A DNA stretch of 64,000 bases from Rubellimicrobium rubrum. Lineage in GTDB: Bacteria; Pseudomonadota; Alphaproteobacteria; Rhodobacterales; Rhodobacteraceae. The notes under the pieces are model-generated. The model did no database searches, was not told where the DNA came from, and worked only from the letters and a program-made list of their open reading frames with translations. Position numbers and translations under genes: made by a program. Below, in pieces: positions 36,701 to 45,015 of this stretch. Each line of letters opens with the position of its first letter. Within the stretch, counting starts at the first letter, position 1. The DNA is taken from the NCBI RefSeq assembly GCF_006152115.1, contig NZ_VDFU01000002.1, forward strand, positions 1-64,000, written 5' to 3'.

Positions 36701-36895
36701 GTCCGGCAACCGGGGGTTCGTGATGATCATCGGCATGCGGGTCGCTCGGACCGCCGCCACGAACGGATCCGTGCCCTCGTCGAGTCCCCCGATGACGGCA
36801 AGGATCCGCTCGGCGTCGAGCGTCGCTTCCCCCGCCGAAATGCGTCCGATAGGCTTCTTCAAGCGACTCTTCCTTGCTCCCCCTGCAGCGCCCAT
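33719..36895 (-). CDS. LOV-GAF-GAF hybrid histidine kinase
   Basis: The 1058-residue protein starts with a LOV photosensor (about 35-160): GRNCRFLQG with photoactive C91, NYRKNGEPFWN, and a late FFASQVDVT with a Gln. A PAS domain follows (about 175-300), then two GAF domains (about 310-470 and 480-640). The kinase has H695 in LTGGLAHDFNNLLTGIGGSL, an ATPase (LLNLCINARDAMPDGG, GTGLGLSMIYGFARQSGG), and a C-terminal receiver (VVLVIDDEPTIRMLVREVLD, ITDVGLPGG). It is cytoplasmic and probably blue-light responsive. A much longer frame exists upstream, but it reads antisense through the permease genes. The ATG at 36895 is the best start, though its AGGA is close (2 bases). Confidence 0.9.
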   Translation of the reverse strand: MGAAGGARKSRLKKPIGRISAGEATLDAERILAVIGGLDEGTDPFVAAVRATRMPMIITNPRLPDNPVIFANDAFCRLTGYGRDEILGRNCRFLQGQETDPAVRSRIREAVNGARSIEADIRNYRKNGEPFWNRLLMAPVWDANGDLAYFFASQVDVTMERERLANLETSNAALLAELSGRLLDQQAREEELRFTLEAGRFGAWSLDLTSGAFVSSPTCRETFGLDPERPCTYAELQEAVHPADRPRLEAATARNLAQRTDFEIEFRVLSPQGDVRWVAVRGRPAIAEDGTLLRLTGVSLDITDGKRAQRMREALVRLADAFRDLDDPTDISYIAGRILGETLDVDRAGYGTVDLVSETILVERDWNAPGIASLAGLLHFRDYGSYIDDLARGEMVVIEDAETDPRTVATADALTVINARAVVNVPVVEGGRTVALFYLNHSRSRSWLVEELAFLRDVAERTRVMVERRRAEQALRLGSERLRFLDALGRETAAAPDADAVMAITTRMLGLHMGAAICAYADMDPDEDGFTIRGDWAALGSKSIVGRYKLAAFGETAVRNLRAGLPLVVGDVQAELSPDAAATFGSIGIAATICMPLVKEGRLVALMAVHHARPHGWAAAERAMVRDVTDRSWAHVERARAEAELRASASALRELNETLEQRVQERSRQLLEAEDALRQSQKMEAVGQLTGGLAHDFNNLLTGIGGSLEMIGARIEQGQPHAVQRYLTAAQGAVKRAAALTHRLLAFSRRQTLDPKPTDVNRLVRGMEELIRRTVGPSVYLEVVGTGGLWPTLVDPNQLENALLNLCINARDAMPDGGRLTIETANRWLDPRMASQLDLGPGQYISLSVSDTGTGMSPHVAAKVFEPFFTTKPLGQGTGLGLSMIYGFARQSGGQVRLYSEEGQGTTVSIYLPRHASEMELEVDLDGDRDRPASTGDGEVVLVIDDEPTIRMLVREVLDEAGYAALEAADGPSGLRILQSDARVDLLITDVGLPGGLNGRQVADAARLVRPELKILFITGYAENAVIGNGQLDRDMSIITKPFQMEALTRKIRESIEG

Positions 36896-37029
36896 CGTCC
36901 TGGGCCCGCCGGATGGGGCAGTCGCCAGCGGTACGGTCCGTCGTTGCTTAAGGTAATGCGTGCGACCCGCCAACCAAGATCGCTCCGTTTGACGGAACGT
37001 CGCCGGACCGGGCGTTCGGCCGTCGCTTG

Positions 37030-37971
37030 CTAGCGTTCGCCGCGGCGGTAAGGGGCCATAAGAGCCTCGGGCACCTGGGCCCGGCGGGCCACGACAGTCA
37101 GGGCAAGGATGGACAGCAGATACGGCGCCATGAGGAAGAGCTGGTACGGGACGCCCGGCACCACCGCCTGAAGCCGGAGCTGGTAGGCATCGAACAGGGC
37201 GAACAGCAGCGCCCCCAGCAGCGCCCGCCCTGGCCGCCACGAGGCAAAGACCACGAGCGCGATGCAGATCCAGCCCCGCCCCTGCACCATGGCCGGAAAG
37301 AAGCTGTTGAAGGCCGCCGTGGTCAGGAAGGCGCCGCCGACGCCCATCAGCGCCGATCCGGCCACCACCGCCCCGATGCGGATGCGCACCGGGTCGAGCC
37401 CCTGCGCCTCCACCGCATGCGGGTTCTCTCCGGTCATGCGGACCGCCAACCCCAGCGGCGTTCGCGCCAGCACGAGGCCCAGAACCAGCGCCGCGACCAG
37501 CGCGAGGTAAGTGGGGGGCGTCCGCGAGAACAGCACTTCGCCCAGGAAGGGAATGTCGGACAGTCCGGGAATACGGAGGGGCTGGAAGGGCACGATGGTG
37601 GGCGGAAGATCTCCGATCTCGACCAGGAGACGGTAGAGGTACGCGGCCAGCGCCGAGGCCAGGAGTGTGATGCCCAGCCCCGCCACGTGCTGCGACAGCC
37701 CGAGCGGCACCGTGAGCCCCGCATGCAGCAGGCCCAGCAGCGCCCCCGCCGCTGCCGCAACCAGGAGACCCGTCCAGAGCCCGCCCCCGCCATACACGGT
37801 CAGCCAGCCGATCATGGCCCCCATGGTCATGATCCCCTCGATCCCGAGGTTCAGCACCCCCGCCCGTTCGCACAAGAGCGCACCGAGGGTGCCGAAGATC
37901 AGGGGCGTGGCGATGTTCAGCACGGCGGCCCAAAGGCTCGCGGTCAGAAACAGGCCGAGAAGGTCGTTCAT
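37030..37971 (-). CDS. ABC transporter permease (BMP/nucleoside type), second subunit
   Basis: This 313-residue permease has about ten hydrophobic helices and the family marks IATPLIFGTLGALLCERAGV, NLGIEGIMTMGAMIGW and GENPHAVEAQGLDPVRIRIG. It pairs with the larger permease upstream; the start ATG overlaps that stop (ATGA, 37968-37971), so translation is coupled. The family (NupP/NupQ or RbsC-like) imports purine or pyrimidine nucleosides/bases with a BMP lipoprotein-like receptor. It is the last gene of the operon. Confidence 0.9.
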   Translation of the reverse strand: MNDLLGLFLTASLWAAVLNIATPLIFGTLGALLCERAGVLNLGIEGIMTMGAMIGWLTVYGGGGLWTGLLVAAAAGALLGLLHAGLTVPLGLSQHVAGLGITLLASALAAYLYRLLVEIGDLPPTIVPFQPLRIPGLSDIPFLGEVLFSRTPPTYLALVAALVLGLVLARTPLGLAVRMTGENPHAVEAQGLDPVRIRIGAVVAGSALMGVGGAFLTTAAFNSFFPAMVQGRGWICIALVVFASWRPGRALLGALLFALFDAYQLRLQAVVPGVPYQLFLMAPYLLSILALTVVARRAQVPEALMAPYRRGER

Positions 37972-39017
37972 CGCGCGATCCTGTGGGTGGTGAAGAGGAG
38001 CGCGACCAGCATGGACAGCAGCGCAAGCGCCATGATGACATCGGCGATGAAGCTGGGGACGCCGGTGGCGCGGCTCATGGCGTCGGCGCCCACGAAGATG
38101 GTCGCCACGAAGACCGCTGCGGCCACGACCCCGGCCGGGTGGAGCGCGGCCAGCATGGCGACCACGATCCCCGCATAGCCGAAGCCGGGCGACAGCGTGG
38201 TCGTGACATAGCCGGTGCTGCCCAGCACCTCGACCGCGCCCGCCAGTCCCGCAAGGCCACCCGACAGCAGGGCCACGCCCACCAGGGTGCGCGGCAGGGA
38301 CACGCCCGCGAAGGCTGCCGCGCGGGGGCTCAGCCCCGCCGCCTTCATCTCCCGGCCCCAGACGGTGCGGGCGTTGATCAGCCAAACGACCGCTGCGGCG
38401 GCCAGGGCCACGAGCAGCCCGACATGCAGCCGCGACCGGGGCACAAGGTCGGGCAGCCTCAGGTCGCCCGGCACCGGGACCGACTGCGGCCAGCCAAATG
38501 CCATGGGGTCCTTCAGCGGCCCTTCGATCATCAGCCCCACGAACAGCACGACGACGAAGTTGAGGAGCAGCGTCGTGACCACCTCGTCCACCCCAAAGCC
38601 GAGCCGCAACGCCAAGGGCCCGAGAAGCAGTAGCGCCCCCGCGACCATCCCACCCAGCATCAGCAGGGCGATGGCCAACGGCGCCGGCCAACCCGCCAGC
38701 AGCGAGTGCCCAGCCCAGGCGGCCAGCAGCGCACCGGCGTAGAACTGGCCCTCGGCCCCGATGTTCCAGACCCGCGCCCGGAAGGCCACGGCAGCGGCCA
38801 GTCCCGTGAGCATCAGCGGCGTGGCGCGCGTCAGCATTTCGGTCAGCGATAGGCGCGAGCCCAGCGCCCCCCGCAGCATCTCCGCATAGGCGGTGAGCGG
38901 GCTCACCCCGGCCAAGGCAATGAACGCGCCAGCCAAAACCAGGGCCGCCGCGACCGCCGCGAGGGGGGTCGTGGCCGCGAGCGCCAAGGGGACGTGGCTG
39001 CGCCGCTCAAGCCGCAT
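37968..39017 (-). CDS. ABC transporter permease (BMP/nucleoside type), first subunit
   Basis: The 349-residue protein has about ten transmembrane helices. The marks are LTEMLTRATPLMLTGLAAAV, FRARVWNIGAEGQFYAGALL, LLLNFVVVLFVGLMIEG and GYVTTTLSPGFGYAGIVVAM. It belongs to the same transporter as the neighbouring permease, ATPase and BMP receptor. Its start codon overlaps the ATPase end by 11 bases. High hydrophobicity and the C-terminal FIADVIMALALLSMLVALLF segment fit a pore-forming subunit. Confidence 0.9.
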   Translation of the reverse strand: MRLERRSHVPLALAATTPLAAVAAALVLAGAFIALAGVSPLTAYAEMLRGALGSRLSLTEMLTRATPLMLTGLAAAVAFRARVWNIGAEGQFYAGALLAAWAGHSLLAGWPAPLAIALLMLGGMVAGALLLLGPLALRLGFGVDEVVTTLLLNFVVVLFVGLMIEGPLKDPMAFGWPQSVPVPGDLRLPDLVPRSRLHVGLLVALAAAAVVWLINARTVWGREMKAAGLSPRAAAFAGVSLPRTLVGVALLSGGLAGLAGAVEVLGSTGYVTTTLSPGFGYAGIVVAMLAALHPAGVVAAAVFVATIFVGADAMSRATGVPSFIADVIMALALLSMLVALLFTTHRIAR

Positions 39018-40524
39018 TCTGTGCGTCCCAGACTCCGGCCATCATGAGCCCGAGCCGTCGGGCGTCTGCCTCCTCGGCAGCGATGGGTGCGGACAGGCGA
39101 CCCTTCACGATCGCCTGGAGCCGGTCGGACAGGCCCACCGCCTCCTCCAGCTCTTCGGAGATCAGCAGCACCGCTGCCCCCTGCGCCCGGGCTTCGAGCA
39201 GCCGGGCGTGAACGGAGGCGATGGCCCCTTCATCAAGGCCGCGCGTAGGCTGGTTGGCGACGATGACGCGCGGCCCGGAGGCGAGGACACGCCCCAGGAT
39301 CAGCTTCTGCATATTTCCCCCGGACAGGAGCCGCGTGCGTGTGTCGGGCGTCGCGCCCCGGATGTCGAACCGCTCGATCAGGCTTTGGGCATGGGTCCGG
39401 GCCGCCCCGCGCCGGACGAACCCGCCCGAAGAGAAGGCGGGCTCGCGCAGGCGCTCCAGCGTGGCGTTCTCCCAGACGGGGAGATCGCCGATGACGCCCT
39501 CGGCATGGCGGTCCTCGGGGATACGGCCGAGACCCGCGCGCCCGAGCGTTCGGGGTCCCAGGGCCGAGAGGTCCTGCCCGTCGAGAAGCAGACGCCCCTC
39601 GGTCGGTCGGGCCAGCCCCGACAGAAGTCGGCCCAAGGCAGCCTGCCCGTTGCCGGACACGCCGACGATGCCCAGGATCTCGCCCGCGCGCAGGGTGAAG
39701 TCGATACAGTCGAGCCGCGTCGTCTCGCCTTCGCGCAGGGTGACAGCCTGCGCCTCCAGGACGACGTCGCCGGAGGCCCTGCGGTCGCGACGGGGCCGGA
39801 CGACGCGCGACCCGACCATCAGTTCGGCCAGTTCGGCGGGGGTGGTGTCCCGCGTGGCCCGCTCCGCCACCATGCGCCCCGCGCGCAGCACCACGACGCG
39901 GTCCGAGGCTGCCATGACCTCGTGCAGCTTGTGGCTGATGAAGATCACCGACAGGCCCTCGCGCGCCATGCCGCGAAGCGTTTCGAACAGACGCTCGGCT
40001 TCGGGGCGGGCCAGCACCGCCGTCGGCTCGTCCAGGATCAGGATGCGGGCTTGGCGATAAAGCGCCTTGAGGATCTCGACCCTCTGCCGCTCTCCCACGG
40101 ACAGGTCGCCCACCCGCGCCTCGGGAGTCACGGGCAAGCCGAAGCGCTCAGCCAGGGACAGGAGCCGGGCGCGCGCCTCGGCCCGGCGGGACCGGAAGCG
40201 GAGCAGCGGCTCGGAGCCGATCATCACGTTCTCCAGCACCGACAGGTTCCCGGCCAGCGTGAAGTGCTGGTGGACCATTCCCACCCCCGCCGCGAGAGCG
40301 GCGCGTGGTCGTCCGGGCAGCAAGGGGCGACCCATCACCCGCACCTCGCCGCTGTCGGGCCGGTAGTGCCCGAACAGGATGTTCATCAGCGTCGTCTTGC
40401 CCGCCCCGTTTTCGCCCAGCAAGGCCAGCACCTCGCCCTCGCCCAGCGACAAGCTGATCCCGTCATTGGCCAGGAGGGGGCCGAAGCGCTTGGTGATGGC
40501 CTCGAGTTCGAGGACGGGGGTCAT
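39007..40524 (-). CDS. ABC transporter ATP-binding protein with two nucleotide-binding domains
   Basis: This 505-residue ATPase has duplicated domains. The first has Walker A LLGENGAGKTTLMN, signature LSVGERQRVEI and Walker B ILILDEPTAVL. The second has a degenerate Walker A (GVSGNGQAALG), LSGGNMQKLILG and VIVANQPTRGL. This is the pattern of the RbsA/NupA-type proteins of nucleoside or sugar importers, where the second site is less canonical. It starts at 40524 and its end overlaps the permease start. Confidence 0.92.
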   Translation of the reverse strand: MTPVLELEAITKRFGPLLANDGISLSLGEGEVLALLGENGAGKTTLMNILFGHYRPDSGEVRVMGRPLLPGRPRAALAAGVGMVHQHFTLAGNLSVLENVMIGSEPLLRFRSRRAEARARLLSLAERFGLPVTPEARVGDLSVGERQRVEILKALYRQARILILDEPTAVLARPEAERLFETLRGMAREGLSVIFISHKLHEVMAASDRVVVLRAGRMVAERATRDTTPAELAELMVGSRVVRPRRDRRASGDVVLEAQAVTLREGETTRLDCIDFTLRAGEILGIVGVSGNGQAALGRLLSGLARPTEGRLLLDGQDLSALGPRTLGRAGLGRIPEDRHAEGVIGDLPVWENATLERLREPAFSSGGFVRRGAARTHAQSLIERFDIRGATPDTRTRLLSGGNMQKLILGRVLASGPRVIVANQPTRGLDEGAIASVHARLLEARAQGAAVLLISEELEEAVGLSDRLQAIVKGRLSAPIAAEEADARRLGLMMAGVWDAQNAA

Positions 40525-40555
40525 GAGGGGCGCACCTTTCAAGGGCAGCGGAGGC

Positions 40556-40584
40556 CGTGGTCCGCGCCGTAGGGCGGGACCACG
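40556..40584 (-). terminator. Hairpin after the BMP receptor gene
   Basis: CGTGGTCC (40556-40563) and GGACCACG (40577-40584) form an 8-bp perfect stem with a 13-base loop in the 74-base gap between the BMP receptor gene and the ATPase gene. It follows the receptor stop by 14 bases on the minus strand. It may cause partial termination or stabilise the upstream mRNA, giving more receptor than transporter. Confidence 0.5.
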
Positions 40585-40598
40585 CCGGGAGGCCCTGC

Positions 40599-41573
40599 TC
40601 AGGCCGGTTCGCTCGCGTCGATGGGCACCTCGAACGCGCCCGAGACGATCTCTTCGCGTCGGGCTTCCATTGCCGGGATCGCGTCGGCGGGAACCTGGGC
40701 AGCATCGAAGGTCAACTCGTTCCCGCCGTGCCGCATGAACGAATACTCTGTGTAGTCGCGGCCCACGGGGTTCCCCGCCTGGATGTCCGCCACGACGGCC
40801 TCGACGGTCGGCCCGAAGTTCCAGACGGCGCTGGCGAAGACCGTCTCGGGGTAGCGCGAGGCGTAGTCGGCCAGCGAGCCGATGGCCTTGGCCCCCCGTT
40901 CCTGCGCGCCGTCCGCCGTCCCGATCCGTTCGCCGAACAGGATGTCGGCGCCGCCGTCGATCTGGGCGACCGCGGCCTCCTTGGCCTTGGCGGGATCGAA
41001 GAAGGCGCCGATGAAGACGTTGGAGAAGGTGGCCTCGGGGTTCACCTCGCGCACGCCCGCGCGGAAGGCGTTGATGAGGAGGTTCACCTCGGGGATCGGA
41101 TAGGCGCCGACCGAGCCGAAGCGCCCCGTCTGCGAGATGTGGGCCGCGAGCATGCCAGCAAGATAGGCCGCCTCGTGGTTGTAGGTGCCGAAGGTGCCGA
41201 AGTTGTCGCCTGCGGGCTGACCCGAGGAGCCCATGAGGAACGCTGTTTCCGGGTAGTCGGCGGCGACCTCGCGGGCCTCGTTCTCGACGGCGTAGGACTC
41301 GCCCCACACAAGCTGGGCGCCGGACTCCGCGTATTCGCGCAGGGCGCGCGGGTAGTCGGTCGCGGCGATGCCTTCGGAGAACTCGTAGGAGATGAGGCCC
41401 TGCTCGGCCGCCTGCTGGAGCGCGAGGTGGACGCGGCTGTTCCAGGCGTTCTCCACGGGGGAGGCGTGGACCCCAGCGACCCGGACGGGCGTGCCTTGCG
41501 CACGCAGCAGCGTGGGCAGCGCCAGCGAGGCGGCGGCGGCCAGGAGGAGGTGACGGCGATTGGTGCGGAGCAT
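40599..41573 (-). CDS. BMP-family substrate-binding protein
   Basis: The 324-residue exported protein has a twin-arginine-like start (MLRTNRRHLLLAAAASLALP, cleaved near RAQG). It has the BMP family features VRVAGVHASPVENAWNSRVH, VWGESYAVENEAREVAADYP, GTFGTYNHEAAYLAGMLAAH and ADILFGERIG. It probably binds a purine or pyrimidine base or nucleoside. It precedes the ATPase gene. With the cytosine-deaminase gene upstream it forms a salvage operon. The earlier frame start at 42308 is antisense and rejected. Confidence 0.88.
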   Translation of the reverse strand: MLRTNRRHLLLAAAASLALPTLLRAQGTPVRVAGVHASPVENAWNSRVHLALQQAAEQGLISYEFSEGIAATDYPRALREYAESGAQLVWGESYAVENEAREVAADYPETAFLMGSSGQPAGDNFGTFGTYNHEAAYLAGMLAAHISQTGRFGSVGAYPIPEVNLLINAFRAGVREVNPEATFSNVFIGAFFDPAKAKEAAVAQIDGGADILFGERIGTADGAQERGAKAIGSLADYASRYPETVFASAVWNFGPTVEAVVADIQAGNPVGRDYTEYSFMRHGGNELTFDAAQVPADAIPAMEARREEIVSGAFEVPIDASEPA

Positions 41574-41602
41574 CTGGGATCTTCCCTGTCGGTTCTTGTT
41601 GT

Positions 41603-42892
41603 TCAGTCGAGAGCGTCGGGCGCGTAGGCGGCAGCGTCCACGAGCGGGGGCCTTCCCTCGAGCGAGAGGCGGGCGGTGCGGGGTGCGGTCTCGGAGAGGA
41701 CCCTGCCGTCGCGGATGACGCAAAGCCGCGTGGCCCGGAGGCGCACGGCCTCGATGGAGTCGCGGGCTTGAAGGATCACGAGGCTGGCCGGGCCGCCTTC
41801 GCGCAGCGTTGGATCGGGCAGTCCCATGGCCGCCGCGCCGTTCACGGTGACCGCGTCGAAAGCCCACCGCATCGCCTCGCGCGAGGTCATGGGCACGGCG
41901 TGCACCCCCATATGCGCAACATCCAGCATGTCGGCCGAGCCCAGAGAATACCACGGGTCCATGCAGCAGTCCTGCCCGAAGGCCAGGTTGACCCCAGCGG
42001 CGCGCAGTTCCGGGATGCGGGTCAGGCCGCGGCGGCGGGGGTAGGTGTCGGCACGGCCCTGGAGCGTGATGTTGATCAGCGGATTGGGGACGATGTGGAT
42101 GCCCGACTCGGCGATCAAGGGGATGAGCTTGGTGGCGTAGTAGTTGTCCATCGAGTGCATGGACGTGCAGTGCGAGCCCACGACGCGACCACCGAGGCCC
42201 AGCCGGGTCGCCTCGCTGGCCAGGGTTTCGATGTGACGGGAGAGGGGGTCGTCGCTCTCGTCGCAGTGGAGGTCCACTGGCAGTCCCCGGTCGGCTGCGA
42301 TGGCGCATAGGCGACGCACCGAGGCTGCCCCATCCTCCATGGTTCGCTCAAAGTGCGGGATGCCGCCCACCACGTCGACACCCATGTCGAGCGCCCGCAG
42401 GAGGTTCGCTTCGGCATTGGGGGAGCGATAAAGACCGTCCTGCGGGAATGCCACGAGTTGCAGGTCGATCCAGGGCTTCACGCGGGCGCGGACCTCGATC
42501 AGCGCCTCGACGGCGGTCAGGCTGTCGTCGCAGACATCCACATGGGTGCGGATCGCAAGGAGACCCTGCGACACCGCAAGGTCGCAGTAGCGCAAGGCGC
42601 GTTCCATCACGGCCTCGGGCGTCAGCATCGGCTTCAGTTCGCCCCAAAGCGCGATCCCCTCGAGCAGCGTGCCCGAGCGGTTCAGGCGGGGAAGACCCAG
42701 GGACAGGGTCGCATCCATATGGAAATGCGGATCCACGAAAGGCGGACTGGCCAGCCGTCCCCCTGCATCGATCTCGCGCGCGGCCTGCGCACCCAGCCCA
42801 GGCGCGAGGGCCGCGATCCGCCCGCCCACCATGCCGATATCGAGGGGTCCGCGCCCGTCCGGCAGGCGGGCGTTGCGGATGATCAGGTCCAT
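41603..42892 (-). CDS. Cytosine deaminase-like amidohydrolase (CodA type)
   Basis: The 429-residue enzyme is a metal-dependent amidohydrolase: HFHMD with H56 and H58, THVDV, a DLHCDESDDP helix region, GSHCTSMHSM and GQDCCMDPWYSLGSADM. This combination is that of cytosine deaminase/isoguanine deaminase and related creatinine- or N-isopropylammelide-deaminase-like proteins. It opens an operon with the BMP receptor, ABC ATPase and two permeases, so the imported base is probably deaminated. The exact substrate is not proven. A TTGACC element lies about 56 bases upstream. Confidence 0.82.
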   Translation of the reverse strand: MDLIIRNARLPDGRGPLDIGMVGGRIAALAPGLGAQAAREIDAGGRLASPPFVDPHFHMDATLSLGLPRLNRSGTLLEGIALWGELKPMLTPEAVMERALRYCDLAVSQGLLAIRTHVDVCDDSLTAVEALIEVRARVKPWIDLQLVAFPQDGLYRSPNAEANLLRALDMGVDVVGGIPHFERTMEDGAASVRRLCAIAADRGLPVDLHCDESDDPLSRHIETLASEATRLGLGGRVVGSHCTSMHSMDNYYATKLIPLIAESGIHIVPNPLINITLQGRADTYPRRRGLTRIPELRAAGVNLAFGQDCCMDPWYSLGSADMLDVAHMGVHAVPMTSREAMRWAFDAVTVNGAAAMGLPDPTLREGGPASLVILQARDSIEAVRLRATRLCVIRDGRVLSETAPRTARLSLEGRPPLVDAAAYAPDALD

Positions 42893-43458
42893 TGCGACAT
42901 GTCCTTGGCTGTCCCCTGTAGCCCGACGCTATCAAGGGGCTTTCTTTGGTCAAGGCTTGCCGGGGTCGAGGGCCGTTAAGAAACAACACATCACATCTTG
43001 GTTTCAGATTCGATCCGACGCGCGCTTCATTTCCGCTCAATCCAGCGGCCAATAAACAATCTCTGGTTGTCCATTCGTGATGCCAGTCAGCGCAGGAAAG
43101 AACAGGCTGCCCTGATATGCACCGCTAACCGATCGCATGGACATGCCACCAAGCATGGTTAAGCATCTGTTACTTGAGGCTTTGTCGACGCCCGGAAAGA
43201 GAATCAGCCGCACGGAACCACCGTCGTCCGGAGCCTCTATGTCCGCATCCGGTTCATTCCAGTGCATAACCGGCATGCATCCGCCGAATGACTGCTGAAG
43301 CGGCGGCAAGCGAATTCCCGCCTCTTTCAACTGTATAGATCGGGCGGAACCGATGTCGAGCTATGGTGTTCCGTCGCAGCCCTCTTGCAGGTGCAGCATT
43401 ATATAGCAACTGATCCGCGCGGGCGGATTGCGCCCGTCCTGCGACAAACCAGAGATCC
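42893..43458. promoter_or_regulatory. Divergent intergenic region between codA-like operon and opgG
   Basis: This 566-base region separates two divergent operons. On the minus strand TTGACC (42953-42948) with a weak TAGCGT at 42931-42926 could be the codA-like promoter. The middle part (43037-43276) contains one possible small minus-strand gene, described separately. An AT-rich TATATA (43400-43405) lies 54 bases before the opgG start and may be part of its promoter. Nothing else is recognised. Confidence 0.4.
43037..43276 (-). CDS. Possible small hypothetical protein
   Basis: A frame of about 79 residues (MPVMHWNEPDADIEAPDDGG, then SVRLILFPGVDKASSNRCLT and an aromatic, strand-like tail ITNGQPEIVYWPLD) reads like a genuine protein end. 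It could begin at 43276, preceded by a weak GGCGG, or at 43330. No family is recognised. It lies alone in the divergent region and its expression is doubtful. Confidence 0.3.
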   Translation of the reverse strand: MPVMHWNEPDADIEAPDDGGSVRLILFPGVDKASSNRCLTMLGGMSMRSVSGAYQGSLFFPALTGITNGQPEIVYWPLD

Positions 43459-45015
43459 ATGCGTCTGAATTCCCCACTGACCCCTTCGCGGCGGCACCTT
43501 CTTCAGCTTGCGGCGCTGACCGCAGTTCTGCCACGCCTTGTGCGTCCGGCAAAGGCCGAGGAGCGTCAGCCCTTTTCCTTCGACGCCCTTTCCGAGGAGA
43601 TGCACGCCGCTGCAGGCCAGCCTTGGGCCCCCGCCGAGCCGGCGCAAGCCTGGTGGGGCGATCTCGATTACGACAGCTACCGCCTGATCCGGTTCCGCGA
43701 CGATCAGGCCCGCTGGCAGGACGGACCGGACGACTGGCGGCTTCTGGCCTTCCACATGGGCTGGCTGTTCCCCGAGCCGGTGCGTCTTTTCGACGTGACC
43801 GACGGCAACGTGACCGAACTGGGGTTCTCCACCGACGACTTCGAGTATTTCGGCAACCTGGCCGCAAAGGTTCCCGCCCACGGAGATCTGCCCGGCGTGG
43901 CGGGCTTCAAGCTCAACTGGCCGCTGAACCGGCCCGACCGACTCGACGAGGTCGTGTCTTTCGTAGGGGCGAGCTACTTCCGTGCCCTGGGACGCGACAA
44001 CGTCTACGGCGCCAGCGCGCGCGGCCTCGCTCTCAACACCTGGGTCAAGGGACCCGAGGAGTTTCCGCGCTTTTCCCGGTTCTATGTCGCCCGCAACGGC
44101 GACAGCGCCATCGTTCACGCGTGCCTTGAAGGGCCGAGCGTGACCGGAGCCTACCGCTTCGCTATCCGACCCGGCGCGGTGACCGAGATGGACGTGACCG
44201 CCCGCCTGTTCTTCCGTGACGCGGTCGAAGAGCTGGGGATCGCGCCGCTCACCTCCATGTTCCTGTTCGCAGGCCAGAACCGCGCTGCCTTCGACGACTA
44301 CCGGCCCAATGTCCATGACAGCGACGGCCTGCGCATCGTCCGGTCCAACGGCGACCCCGTCTGGCGTCCGCTTGGCAATCCGGAAAAGCTGGCCTCGTCC
44401 TACTTCGGCGAGCCGTCGCTTCGCAGCTTTGGCCTTTTCCAGCGCGAGCGCGAGTTCGAAAGCTATGAGGATCCCGGCGCGCGCTACGATCTGCGCCCCT
44501 CCATAGAGGTGGTGCCCCAGGGCGACTGGGGCCGGGGCGCCGTTCGTCTGGTCGAGATTCCCTCGGCCCTGGAAGCCAACGACAACATCGTGGCCTTCTG
44601 GGTTCCCGAAGGAGCCGTCGCTGCCGGGGATGCCCGGGAGTTCTCCTACACGCTCCGCTGGGGCGAACTGCCGCCCGACTTCGATGGCCCGCTGGCCATG
44701 GTCGTCGAGACGCGGGCCGGCGCTGCCGGCGTGGCCGGCATCGCGGCCCTGGAGAATGCGCGCAAGTTTGCCGTGGATTTCCGCGGCGGGCGCCTGGCGT
44801 CCCTGCCCGGCGATGCTTCGCTGCAGCCCGTGGTGACGGTGTCCGGAGGGCATGTCGTGTCCTCGGTCCTCGAGCGGCTGCCCGAAAGCAGCGACTGGCG
44901 CGTCGTGCTCGATGTCGCGGCCGAGCGCGAGGCCGTGGTGGAGATCACGCTCCACATCGCGGGCTTCGACGAGCGTCTGACCGAGACCTGGGCCTATCAG
45001 TGGGTGAATGTCTGA
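43459..45015 (+). CDS. opgG: Periplasmic glucan biosynthesis protein OpgG/OpgD
   Basis: The 518-residue periplasmic protein has a twin-arginine-like leader (SRRHLLQLAALTAVLPRLVR) cleaved near AKAEE. It then shows the OpgG/OpgD beta-sandwich, with DLDYDSYRLIRFRDDQARWQ, FRLLAFHMGWLF-like strands, WPLNRPDRLDEVVSFVGASY and YDLRPSIEVVPQGDWGRGAV. OpgG-type proteins shape osmoregulated periplasmic glucans after export. The lone Tat signal is more like OpgD. It opens the operon opgG - small ORF - opgH - opgC. The stop overlaps the next ATG (TGATG). Confidence 0.92.
   Translation: MRLNSPLTPSRRHLLQLAALTAVLPRLVRPAKAEERQPFSFDALSEEMHAAAGQPWAPAEPAQAWWGDLDYDSYRLIRFRDDQARWQDGPDDWRLLAFHMGWLFPEPVRLFDVTDGNVTELGFSTDDFEYFGNLAAKVPAHGDLPGVAGFKLNWPLNRPDRLDEVVSFVGASYFRALGRDNVYGASARGLALNTWVKGPEEFPRFSRFYVARNGDSAIVHACLEGPSVTGAYRFAIRPGAVTEMDVTARLFFRDAVEELGIAPLTSMFLFAGQNRAAFDDYRPNVHDSDGLRIVRSNGDPVWRPLGNPEKLASSYFGEPSLRSFGLFQREREFESYEDPGARYDLRPSIEVVPQGDWGRGAVRLVEIPSALEANDNIVAFWVPEGAVAAGDAREFSYTLRWGELPPDFDGPLAMVVETRAGAAGVAGIAALENARKFAVDFRGGRLASLPGDASLQPVVTVSGGHVVSSVLERLPESSDWRVVLDVAAEREAVVEITLHIAGFDERLTETWAYQWVNV

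Noticed and set aside
34151-37033. Plus-strand open frame of about 960 codons
   Set aside because: It is antisense to the LOV kinase with no domain and no supported start.
36896-38041. N-terminal extension of the LOV kinase frame to 38041
   Set aside because: It reads antisense through the second permease gene and gives a low-complexity product. The LOV protein starts at 36895.
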